Assembly: GCA_048013815.1 (NCBI GenBank)
Contig: CM106586.1
Span: 13,702,001 to 13,766,000 of the forward strand
Direction of reading: 5' to 3'
DNA length: 64,000 nt
DNA from: Setoptus koraiensis
Taxonomy: Eukaryota; Arthropoda
Shown here: piece after piece, positions 10,101 through 19,269 of the stretch
Layout of the letters: each line of letters begins with the position of its first letter
Numbering within the stretch: position 1 is the stretch's first letter
Notes under the pieces: generated by a model
What the model saw: the letters and a program-made list of their open reading frames with translations, nothing else
The model's database searches: none
What the model was told of the DNA's origin: nothing
Program-made: the position numbers and the translations under genes

Positions 10101-11970
10101 TAAGCTCAAGAACATACTAATTAACCCACCGATATTAGTCCACTACGACTACAATGCAGAACATGAGCTGAGAACAGACGCTTGTCATTACGGAATAGGA
10201 GCAGTTCTTATTCAAATCTCAGACAAACAAAACAAATCTGGAGTGATAGCTTATGTCAGTCGAATTTTGAAGAACGCCGAACTAAACTACGGTATTAGCG
10301 AGAAAGAATGCCTAGCTGTCATTTACGCTACATCTAAACTGAGACATTATTTGTATGGAAAACATTTCACAATTGTCACTGACCATTGCAGCCTATGTGT
10401 TCTCAAGAATATTGGCAATCCAACTGGACGATTGGCAAGATGGAGTTTGAAAATGCAACAGATGGAATATTCAGTTAAATACAAATCAGGAAAACTTCAT
10501 CACGATGCTGACTGTATGTCTAGATTTGCAACAGAAACTCATGATGAGCCAGGCTCACCATCAGATGAAGCGGATGACATACCGACGCTGACTATCAATT
10601 GGCTAGAGAACGAATCAAACATTGATATCCGAGAAGAACAAAGAACAGATGACTTTGCCAAAAGATACATAGATATCTTAGAGAGTGATTCTACTAGAAG
10701 ACAGAAGAACAGACTAGCTAGAAATTACCTGATACTCGATGGCATACTGCATAAGCGTATATCGAGAAAACAGACCAATAGTTATGTCATCGTTGTCCCT
10801 CAGAAATTGGTTGACCTCATCCTAAGAGAGATGCATGATAGAATATCAGCAGGTCATTTCGGTATTAGAAGAACATACAAAGCAATAGCATCAAAGTATT
10901 GGTGGAACGATATGTACAAGAACATCAAAGACTACGTATCCAACTGCGATGCTTGCCAGCGACGTAAAGCGACTAATCAACCGAGAAACGGATATGACCA
11001 ACCAATTAAGATATCTGACCGTCCTTTCGAACAGATTGGTGTAGACCTATTAGGCCCAATAAATCCACCAACAGATAGAGGAAACACTCATATCATTGTC
11101 ATGACAGACCATTATTCTAAGTTTGTAATTGCTGAACCATTAGATGATACGTCATCTGAGACGATCAATGATACCATACAGAGAAGACTCTTTAACATCT
11201 TCGGTACTCCTAGAGTTATCATTACCGACAGAGGCCCAAATTTGGTTTCATGGGAAAGCAAACAATTCTTCAGTATGTTCAAAGTGGAACGAGTAACCAC
11301 AACTGCATACAATCCAGAAGCAAACGGACAAACTGAAAGGTACAATCGCGTTCTTTGTGACCAACTCACTATCTATACAGGTGACAATAAGAAAGACTGG
11401 GATCTGCACGTCTTGGACCTGGTCCATGCTTACAACATCTCGTATCACGAAGTCACTAAGAAATCCCCATACGAAGTTGTTTTTGGTCAACAAGCTAGAA
11501 CTGCCTTAGATAATCTCATGTTCAAGGATATCTACACAGATGATATCAATACCTATACACACAGATTTGAAAATATGCAGAAAAACATCAAAGACTTCAT
11601 ATACAAAAATCAATACAGAAACAAACAACGTCTTGACTCGAAAAGAACTCATTTCAAGTATCAAGTAGGTGATATTGTTCTACTCCAAAGAGGTGCTGAG
11701 CATGGTAAACTGTCGAACCGCCGCACTGGACCTTACAAAATCATTAAGGCGATAGGAGAGCTCGAGTTGGATTACGAAATTCAACACGTAAACAATATTA
11801 ACGACGTACAAATCGTTCACGTTAAAAGATTATCACCTTACAGAGCAAGAGACGTCTCCAACATACAGTTAGAACACAATTACGGCAACCAGGTTGCCCA
11901 AACAGCTGACGAACCAACAAATAATACTCACAGCAGAGACACGCAAACCACGTGTGCTACACAACAATAA
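7132..11970 (+). CDS. Gag-Pol polyprotein of the Gypsy element
   Basis: A single frame of 1,612 codons. The N-terminal part is gag-like, with a CCHC zinc knuckle at about residues 312-326 (CAKCHKTGHWAKEC) followed by an acidic Ser/Glu-rich stretch. An aspartic protease motif DSGAG lies near residue 435, with LLGRDF further on. Reverse transcriptase has its YFDD centre near 867, and RNase H begins at TDA near 1016. Integrase has an HHCC zinc region near 1242-1275, then D1305, D1366 and E1402 with the standard 35-residue spacing, and a GPYK motif near 1533. Gag and Pol share one frame, as in some Gypsy lineages. The product would make particles, copy the RNA and insert the cDNA. The frame looks whole. 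Confidence 0.95.
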   Translation: MSSDENNDKSGVQDSINEEKVEQTIADKLTETVLGKLGGLLREQFQTLNQRIEAIEKSNANASTLIDTTYYDADQTRKAQNRTSTTKKSGSDPKQPERLNECDESDSSSIISNVSQDVRPTFIIANTTVIPLPDFSGERQDARKWLRGYEQACQMNNYSDHQKIQYVGSCMKTPKAHAYWVTEVEDTGIDWTRFKQTFLEDHTDNNIKIEQLTKLCNARQYSEETPIEFYTRVRKLCKDYDRYLPDDRVIEYIMKGLKIQYANYVRESTGSLSKLKDSLKSIRTLKNRERPDDKTNKSPRKEAREQLKKDECAKCHKTGHWAKECPENKKPNDQPDNKSTAKDKMKLKVNQVHTNDESESDKESSTEEDTKSVNSETECNTETVSDDSENNINMIQNNEQIAISKLNNMSKYLRQFGEIKVDVKINNIKECLQLDSGAGMTVINKTKAINTKLTILDWDHKPFRAFNNGTVTPLGYSSAVFEYDGQRNCLIVAIVGDEFDSLLGRDFIRVFNIPIGRNGKISPGEDDIAILKQDFSGSETDEDEEVKISVKTEILLEPFEMKAVEVERSDDSLCKIEMNGLQTNEIKGLFVSPGTTEKEKTFRIFIQNRSEQPNILFVKQVMATGRHINPEPYKPDDSDIIINSLSTILATSTQHKDRKSILEPMLKMDDRLSVDQVDEMKKGILLYSDVFSISPTDLGHVKITKHKIETGDSRPIALKPYRMAHKEKEIFRTMLDDMLNAKVVRPSKSPWAFPVVLVDKPDGSKRCCIDYRKLNAITVPDRYPIPHCDEALELMSGMNYFSKLDITSMYWQIAMDENDIEKTSFTTPFGCYEFVVMPFGLMNAPATAVRLMNTVLNGMNGEYVFVYFDDILIFSETFEEHLIHVQHVLMALREYNIKLKPTKCSFGLASTSFLGNHISSVGIKPDPERSSDVEKFEQPKNVTQVKSFLGLCNYYRRFVKNFAMIAKPMNDLTKKNIKFQWDLSCQAAFDKLKNILINPPILVHYDYNAEHELRTDACHYGIGAVLIQISDKQNKSGVIAYVSRILKNAELNYGISEKECLAVIYATSKLRHYLYGKHFTIVTDHCSLCVLKNIGNPTGRLARWSLKMQQMEYSVKYKSGKLHHDADCMSRFATETHDEPGSPSDEADDIPTLTINWLENESNIDIREEQRTDDFAKRYIDILESDSTRRQKNRLARNYLILDGILHKRISRKQTNSYVIVVPQKLVDLILREMHDRISAGHFGIRRTYKAIASKYWWNDMYKNIKDYVSNCDACQRRKATNQPRNGYDQPIKISDRPFEQIGVDLLGPINPPTDRGNTHIIVMTDHYSKFVIAEPLDDTSSETINDTIQRRLFNIFGTPRVIITDRGPNLVSWESKQFFSMFKVERVTTTAYNPEANGQTERYNRVLCDQLTIYTGDNKKDWDLHVLDLVHAYNISYHEVTKKSPYEVVFGQQARTALDNLMFKDIYTDDINTYTHRFENMQKNIKDFIYKNQYRNKQRLDSKRTHFKYQVGDIVLLQRGAEHGKLSNRRTGPYKIIKAIGELELDYEIQHVNNINDVQIVHVKRLSPYRARDVSNIQLEHNYGNQVAQTADEPTNNTHSRDTQTTCATQQ

Positions 11971-13189
11971 ACAAATACCAACAGCAACATATAATAACAA
12001 TATTCAACAGGCAACGTACAATTCCATTCATCAAACAACCACATTTAATTAAAGATAACATTTCAGAAAACAGAAAATAAATAGGAACCAGGTTCCACAG
12101 GACAGTTAACAAAACCATTATTATAACCAACAACTAACAGGAATAACAGGAATATAATAATCAACACAAACAGGCTAAAAATATATTAATAGGAACCAGG
12201 TTCCCAACAGCATCATGACACAACAATCTGAACACACAATAGAATTCATAGAAGGAACGAAAGAAACTCACCCTGAGTGGTTCGGAGACCTGATAACAGG
12301 AGGAAAAGGATTCCAACTTGGTTACAAATCGGACGAATTTATCAACGAATCACTTGCAGAAAGATATGCTTGTCGCATTTGTTCAGACGTTGAACCAAAT
12401 TCATTTAGACATATTGCAACACCTGGTGTTTATCTAAAAGAAAATGGAGCAAGAATGAGTGCCTGCGAAGCAATTTATTGTCGAAACTGCACCCACAACA
12501 TCTTGTACACTAATGCAGTGGACGATAGTGGAAATCGTGTACCAACATTTGAGTTACAACCGGTGAACTGCCCACTTAGATGCGGAATACCGTTTAGTTA
12601 TTCAACATTGACGTACCTCAATAAACAGGACAGACAACTCATCTTCGATGACCTAACAATGCGATGTGAAAAATGTAATGGTATACACACTAACAGACAA
12701 ATGTACAATTGTGATTGCCCGGCAATCAGAGGCCACTCAAGTCAAAGCCAACAAAAAGAAGAGTCATCACCATCTGAGCTAGATATTCTCTGTGCTGACA
12801 GATTGAAAGGACTTCATCTAGGGCGATCCAATAATCGACGAGCAACACCACGTCCATCTAATGCTAATTTAGACAGCAGATCACGATCGTTTATCATACG
12901 AAGAGGTACCGAAGATAAACTGACCATTGACAGCCACATGGACGAACCAATTGTTGACCTTAAAAAGAGAGTAGCAGAAGGCCTAAACATGGAAGCTTCG
13001 AAATTCAAGCTTATCCTGTTCCAACACGTCGATCTAGATAAATTAGATACAGTTAAACAACTGAACACCGGACCAAGAAACGTTTGGCTGACTATGCTGC
13101 CGAAGAAATTATGGCCAGCTGATGGACAAACACTGGATCTTGCAGTTCGTAATATCGGTCCAACCATATGAATGAGGAGCCAGGCTCCT
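7162..13189. repeat. Set of 12 CCWGG-centred short palindromes in the Gypsy element
   Basis: Perfect odd-length palindromes, each with CCAGG or CCTGG in the middle but different arms: 7162-7176 (GGAGTCCAGGACTCC), 8177-8189, 8694-8706, 9150-9166 (17 nt), 10082-10094, 10545-10557, 11414-11426 (CCTGG), 11884-11898, 12084-12096, 12192-12204, 12418-12430 (CCTGG) and 13175-13189. Nine lie in the two coding frames and three in untranslated sequence. In RNA each could fold as a stem of 5-7 pairs closed by C-G, with a CAG or CUG triloop. I found only one other CCWGG in the internal region (8908), and it is not palindromic. Confidence 0.85.
12215..13171 (+). CDS. Accessory protein of the Gypsy element: RING-like plus ubiquitin-like
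   Basis: A 318-codon frame starting at an ATG 244 bp after the gag-pol stop and in another frame, in the place where an env gene would sit. The N-terminal half has paired cysteines and histidines in a RING-like spacing: C53-x2-C56, C84, C89-x2-C92, H94, C119-x3-C123, then a second set C151-x2-C154 and C166, C168. After a Ser/Gln-rich linker (about 173-222), residues 225-298 read like a ubiquitin-like fold, with beta strands SFIIRRG and KLTIDS, a helix around VDLKKRVAEGL, KFKLILFQ, and a last strand NVWLTML. There is no signal peptide or membrane segment, so it is not an envelope protein. I infer a ubiquitin-ligase-like role; the fold calls are by eye. Expression would need a spliced or separate transcript. 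Confidence 0.75.
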   Translation: MTQQSEHTIEFIEGTKETHPEWFGDLITGGKGFQLGYKSDEFINESLAERYACRICSDVEPNSFRHIATPGVYLKENGARMSACEAIYCRNCTHNILYTNAVDDSGNRVPTFELQPVNCPLRCGIPFSYSTLTYLNKQDRQLIFDDLTMRCEKCNGIHTNRQMYNCDCPAIRGHSSQSQQKEESSPSELDILCADRLKGLHLGRSNNRRATPRPSNANLDSRSRSFIIRRGTEDKLTIDSHMDEPIVDLKKRVAEGLNMEASKFKLILFQHVDLDKLDTVKQLNTGPRNVWLTMLPKKLWPADGQTLDLAVRNIGPTI

Positions 13190-13247
13190 TCGAACAACCA
13201 GTCGCACCAAAATCTTAACTCTTTCGTCTGGTATCCGAAAATAAACT

Positions 13248-13256
13248 GGGGGGAGA
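13248..13256 (+). promoter_or_regulatory. Polypurine tract before the 3' LTR
   Basis: GGGGGGAGA directly precedes the TG of the 3' LTR. This is the expected position and composition of the plus-strand primer of an LTR element. Confidence 0.85.
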
Positions 13257-13525
13257 TGTAACGACCCGTTCCGTGCCGCTACTATTCACGCACACTCCAA
13301 CTGACACACCCACTGACACACCCCTTTCCCGACCACAAACACGCTACAGTTCATCATAACCCACTTCCTGTTCACACAATATATATTACACACACAGTTA
13401 CCAATAAAGATCACTCTTACGTTAGCCTTAAGACAATACACAACTCGCTATTTGCCTAATTATTTATATAAAGAACTCTCGCGTTCGTTGTCTAGATATC
13501 ACCCGACATCAACCACAACGTTACA
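13257..13525 (+). repeat. 3' LTR of the Gypsy element
   Basis: 269 bp that read identical to 6569-6837, with AATAAA at 13403-13408. The base after it begins AACCT, with no repeat of the left flank. Confidence 0.95.
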
Positions 13526-14331
13526 AACCTCACAATAAACACAGTTGTGGGGCGTGTGAGCGTGTCCAGTAAAACGCCCTCTATCAACTGGTACCTGAGT
13601 TACTCATATGGCGAAGCTCTTAGGGTGTTCTTTTAAAAATAAAATCGCGCAGTTGGCTTTTAAGCTTTGAGCCGCAGTTAGCATTCGCCATTTCCCAGCC
13701 GCACCGCGAACTTGTCCATTTAAAAGTTGATTCGATCGCAATTATTTTCCCAGTACAGTAATGTGTGTGCAACAGTTTACTATAAGAAAAAGTTAGATAA
13801 CGAGTTTTCGAGCCTGCTATCTCAATACTGTATGATTATGGTGGCATTTCTGGTGTTACATGGTAACAACAACATGTAACAAGCCCGAGACTGAGAGACG
13901 CACAGCCGAATGCTCCATGCTGACGCAATTTGTTATCCATGTGCGTTTGTTGTTCAATGGCGTGAGCACATGCAATAAGAACGGTTCCATGCCTTTTCGT
14001 CGATAGATGTCTTGATCGAGTTTTTCTATCTCCTCTTTCTCTTTAGTCACACTGAAGGGGAGGGAGTGAGAGGCCGCATAGTGAAGCTGGGAGGCTACGC
14101 CCCTCAGTGCAATAAAATGACGACTAAGTGGTGGGTAGACTAGCAAGGACGATAAATCGCCCAGCTCAAGGTTGTGAGTGGGCACACTAAAGCGAGAGAG
14201 GGAGCGGAATTTAGTTGCATGGGCACAAGGGTGATGTGAGGTGCAAGTAAAGGGAGTTTTCCGAGTGTCTGGCCGTGTCGACGAAAAGAGAGAGAGAGAG
14301 AGAGAGAGAGAGCCCTACACCAATGAAAACA
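13526..14331. other. Unique spacer between the Gypsy element and copy 2
   Basis: About 800 bp with no supported gene. It holds a short (GA)n tract at its right end and otherwise unremarkable mixed sequence. Its counterpart next to copy 1 would lie left of base 1, outside the window. Confidence 0.6.
14287..14312. repeat. (AG)n microsatellite
   Basis: About 13 AG dinucleotides just upstream of the start of the copy 2 match. Confidence 0.9.
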
Positions 14332-15334
14332 TCGATTCGATGTTAGTCGTTGTTCGATGACATAGAATAGCAAATCGAATTGTGCGCAGACAGACAAACA
14401 GTTAAAACATATGGAGCATTAGCTAGCGGAGTGCGAATTGGCACAGATTCAACAAACACACACAGACAGACACGCACAGACAGGCGGAGAGTGTGCAAAA
14501 CGCAATACTCCGCCATGTACAAATGGTGGTGTGAGTGAGAACAGGGTCTGCATTACAGAGAGACAGGGTCCATCTTGTTTTTGTTTCACATCATCGTTAT
14601 TATTTTACATTGGATTTTGCACCCTCGCTTTGTGTCGCCATTTTCGATTCTATTTGTTCTATATTCTGCACACTGGATTACACACAAATGAGCCCACCAG
14701 AACGACCAACGGAATTCTAGATCATAGTTCGAATTTGGTTCCAATATTCGCTAGGCCTGGATACATATTATCACATCGTCGCCACTAACTGGTAGTAGCT
14801 AATTCAGCATAGATTCAATTGGAACACCTAGTATATATTACTAAATAATTACTACATTGATGCTAACTCTCATCGCGACCACAATATTTCAGAAATATCT
14901 CGGGATAAGCCTCAATTTAGACCATTTTTATTATTCGATCAATTGATTGTCTATAACTGTTATTACATTCAGCTTGAGATCAATCTGAGTCACACCATCG
15001 ATATTAACCCGAATCGCTGGATAATAGTAATAATATTGAATATCATCAATAAGCTAGCCCATAGGGATACAGAGCTACAGGCGGCGTCATTAAATTGACT
15101 CAACCACTTTACAATAATAAGGGAGGCGCTTATTATTGCAACACAATTACATAACAACAAACACAGTTGAACGTGCGCCTTTGCTGGCCCGGAGTGCTGG
15201 TGGATATTTCCAGTTATTGCTGACTGTATGTATTACACACTATAAACCAAGTCTGTCTTATTTGACTACGCACCCAGTTTCCTGCCGTGCCGATGCCGTT
15301 CGACTAGCTCGCTCAATACTCTCTGTCTAGTATT

Positions 15335-15365
<31 letters not shown>

Positions 15366-16721
15366 CACACACACACACACACTTTTGGAACTATCGATGA
15401 GAACTTCATTATTAACAGAATCTAATTAGGCTGTAATAATTATAATAATTTATGTTGCGCAACAACACGACTACAAGTATTCCCACAGGCAAATAAACTA
15501 AGGCATAGACTCATATTAGATAGCTGATCCATTAAACTAACACCGTGTAATTCTTATCTCATCAAACAACTATCACCTATTAATCCATCCAGTCGTTCAT
15601 TGATGAGGCACACTCAAGTATCTTCAATCAAGCCTGTTTTCTAACAACACGTTACAGGTAATGCTGTTGTAGTTCTACAATAGCTTTTCAATTTAAAAAT
15701 CTTTTGGAGCCGAAACAGGGAACATCGTCTAGAACATTGGAGCAAATCGCCATCTTTTGGGATATCGTTACTCACTCAACATTAGGCATATGTCACGTTT
15801 ATCACAAGCATGACGACGATGATATTTTAAGCTCGCTAATCTCCAAATAGAAGTTTTTTGTTGAAAATTCATAAGTGCAATCGTCACATTACATCAAATC
15901 TTCACAGTTAGTAAACAAATTGCTTTTCCAAGCCAGATACATAGATAGTCTGCGCCTCCATCTGGAACATGCAGTCAGCGCAGGCTCGACCACACTATTA
16001 GTCATACAACAGCTACACTGATTTTGTTGCAGCAGTCAGTCAGTCAATCAGACGACACGACACCAAAGCGGCTTGGGCAAACATTAAATCGGTATAAAAA
16101 TGATTATCATCTTACTGCTGTTTAATTGTTTATATTGATGATTATCATGATATCATCACTACTAGCTAGCTCCAACCAATGCTCAATTTACCACAATTCA
16201 CTACTATCAACAACGACAATATTGGCCATATTATTTTGGATGGTGAAAACATTGAACTATCACAAACTTGCAAGCTGTGATTGTTGTTAGTAGTTTGATG
16301 AACCACTACATCATCGATAATACAAGTAAGTTGATCAATTGAATATATCTCAACTCAATTTCTATCAGCAACATAGATAAATCTCAACTAGTATTCGATG
16401 TATCTTTCTCTTTCTTGCTAAAGCGTATGGTCTCCGAAGTGGCGTTAACTCGGACACTTCCTCTTTCAATCTTCAATTGCCAACTATATCATATAACCAA
16501 TATGCTCATTCGAAGATGACATCTGAACAAAAACTATCAGAAACTTTCTTCCTCCAGTGAAGTGATCTATCCGACATATGGACAACAGATATCCATGCGT
16601 GATCATCACACAAGTGCATTAACAAATAACTAATCATTGTCTACAGACACATCCTTCTGCTAAAAGTTCGAATCAGAAAAACAAAAGAAGCACACACCCA
16701 TGAAAGGATAATCTATTTCTT
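14332..16721. other. Non-coding upstream part of the Atos-like locus, copy 2
   Basis: Same content as 1-2390: AT-rich, with no convincing frame, a donor-like GTAAGT at 16326-16331, and GTTGCGCAAC at 15454-15463. Any 5' exons of the Atos-like gene should be here or further left. Confidence 0.5.
15334..15382. repeat. (CA)n microsatellite, copy 2
   Basis: Partner of 1004-1051, same length, with the CG interruption at 15358-15359. Confidence 0.9.
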
Positions 16722-18559
16722 TTGTACTTTGACTGGGATAGGCAACCAAATCTAGATACAGTGCAATCATTTTTTTCTCAAATTTTCAAAACGGCTGTAC
16801 ACGCTGATACTGACCAAGCCACTCGAGAAACCTTGAGTGGTTCGATTGACGAAAGTGATTGGCATACCAAATGTGAAGAGTGTGATACAACTGTTATTGA
16901 CGGTCCACTTACGAATATCAGTTCAATTTCACATAAAACTATACCTTTCAAGATTGAGCATCAACTGAAGAAATGTAAACAAGTACAAAAAACAACTTTG
17001 TCTAATAACGGATCACAATCAAACCAAGATGTAGTATCTGAGGAAGGGACCAGCTCCGTCATTGACGGACCAATAAAATGTGGGTCCAACTGGGACAGTC
17101 CAGGAAAAAACAGCGACGAACGAATGATCACATCTAGATCAGAATTTGTGAGACAAGTTAACGACAGTTGCGATGCTCGTGATCAAAACAAAATAAGTGA
17201 CAAAAGTGAATCTGAATTGTCTCACAAGCACTTCAATTACCCTCCGAGTGATAACCAACCACCTTCAGTTAGTGATAATAAACTAGTTATGGGGCCCACT
17301 AAGTTTGAGCCAAATTTTACTGGTGATGACGGTTCATTGATATTTCAAAGCAATAAATCCAGAGTATCTGACTACTCTACCGCTCACAACGTTGTTAGTA
17401 TGAAATGTGTATCGTCTTCAGCCCCTCAAGATGTGCCTGTCGTCACAATAAATGATTTGAAAAAGAAGACTATTGATCCAAAAGACGCTAATCCATCAAC
17501 TAATTGGATCACAGACCTACAAGATTTTAACATTAGATATGATTTCAGATGCCGCTCCATTCAGACCGACCATCTCAAGACATCTACCATAAAAGATGTA
17601 CCTAGTCGTCGAGCATCATCTCTAACTTCAAACGCGTCATCTCAACCATCTGCACCGTTACTGGGGAATCTTGAAGTAAGTCTTCATTTGTCTGAAGTTC
17701 AGACTCTGAACAGCTCTTCATCGATCTCGAAAGTTAGAGGTGTTTTCCGATCAACCACTGCCATGATACGTTCAATTTATTTAACTTGTCTACTCTTTTG
17801 AAATCACTTTACAACCAAATCCATATCATGATTGTCATACTTAGGAAAATATTCTCAACCGGAGACTAGCACCCGTTCAAACTGTGGATGGATTTAGAGC
17901 TGAGATTAGAGCAAGTGGCTCATTTTGCCCTAGACCATTATCATCACCAGTGACTGTTTCATTCTATTGTATCGGGGACAGCTTTCCATATCTAGGTCAA
18001 CTTCATTTAGGAGACAAAGGCTATCACATACCACGCAAAGGTACACTCCAAGTCACGTTGTTCAATCCATTAGGAACTGTGGTAAAGATGTTTATAGTCT
18101 TTTTCGATTTGTCGGATATGCCAGCAAATTCACAAACCTTCCTCCGCCAGAGAACTCTCTATATGCCCAACTCATTGGGAATTCAAACTTCGATTAATAG
18201 TCATGATCCAGAGAATATTCGAAGAGTCAGATACATAATACATTTAAGGTGGGTCCGACTCACCTTTATAGGTAGAGGTTCATCATAGTGACATATGTTT
18301 TAATGCAAACTAATGTGCCTGAACTAGCTCTCTAATGTTAACCTAAATACATGCTAATATTTATTTTTCATCGAAAACTTTTTCTCATAGATTTGTCAGC
18401 TCTAAATCTGGAAGGATTTATCTAAATGAAGACGTGAGAATCTACATTTCTAGAAAGAGTGATCTCGACGCTGCCACAAGGATGATGACGGATCAAACCC
18501 ATGAACTACGATCATTCGATGAATATCCTGAGAGTCCTAGATTTTCCACCAGATCATGA
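16722..18559 (+). CDS. Atos homolog (FAM214-like), three 3' exons, copy 2
   Basis: Exons are about 16742-17675, 17845-18248 and 18391-18559, with introns 17676-17844 and 18249-18390. The protein is the same as in copy 1, and the one base change seen in the coding exons is silent. The conserved C-terminal domains start at LLGNLE at the end of the first listed exon and run to the stop. The 5' end is unresolved for the same reasons as in copy 1. This copy should be taken as the reference one because the neighbouring SMYD4 gene is complete. Confidence 0.85.
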
Positions 18560-19269
18560 CCTCCGCCGCTACTTTACAACAAACGATATCCAAAACAAAG
18601 CGGATGCTCTTACGTTATTATAGGTTTTTTTCAAATTGATTTCCAATCATATATATTGGAATAATAGAAATGATACTTCGAACCTACTGACGGAAGCACT
18701 GTACCGGCAATCGATTGTATCCCTCAGCTAGCCACAAAGTATACCTTTTCCATATTCAGAATGGTATTCATAGTGATTTTTACTTCGATATTGAAACGCC
18801 AAACGGTACTGTCACTCATAACAAACTGAGTTCGATACATAGTACAAGCTAGAAATTTCGCCGAAATGTTTCCATGAGAATATCTATGCAACTGTCAGTT
18901 CTATACTGGAAGACTAACCGAAAATTGTAAATAGTTATCAACCGTTTAGTTCATTAATAATCCTACTATGTCTAGACTTACAAATATATAATCTAACAAG
19001 TATATAGTATAACAGATATCGTGCACATTTTTAACGCCGATACAATATTACTACATAAAAAAAGAATGTTACTATTTGCATATATTGCAAATACAAAAAG
19101 AAATTATTAGCCATTGATTGTGTTCGAAAGAGATAAGTATCCTAGCTAGGATAAAGGGTGAGCGGCGTGAAAATGTGCCTGGTATCTGGATTTGAAAACC
19201 CCCTCAATAGGATGTCATTTTGAGAGTATACCTGATTAGGTGGTACCCGGATATTTAGTTCTGTTTACA
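18560..19269. other. Spacer between convergent genes, copy 2
   Basis: Same as 4229-4938: 3' untranslated sequence of both genes, no further gene seen. Confidence 0.6.

Larger units (their letters stand above)
6569..13525 (+). mobile_element. Ty3/Gypsy LTR retrotransposon with an extra 3' frame
   Basis: A 6,957-bp element: 5' LTR, leader, one long gag-pol frame, a second frame after pol, a purine tract and a 3' LTR. Protease, reverse transcriptase, RNase H and integrase come in the order typical of Ty3/Gypsy. The element looks whole, and the two LTRs read as identical over 269 bp, so the insertion is young. The 5-bp flanks (AGCCA left, AACCT right) do not match, so no target-site duplication is visible. 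This could reflect recombination between elements or the nearby assembly break. Confidence 0.95.

Noticed and set aside
12215-13171. Envelope gene of an errantivirus-like element
   Set aside because: The frame has no signal peptide, membrane anchor or furin-like site, and its cysteine pattern is RING-like.
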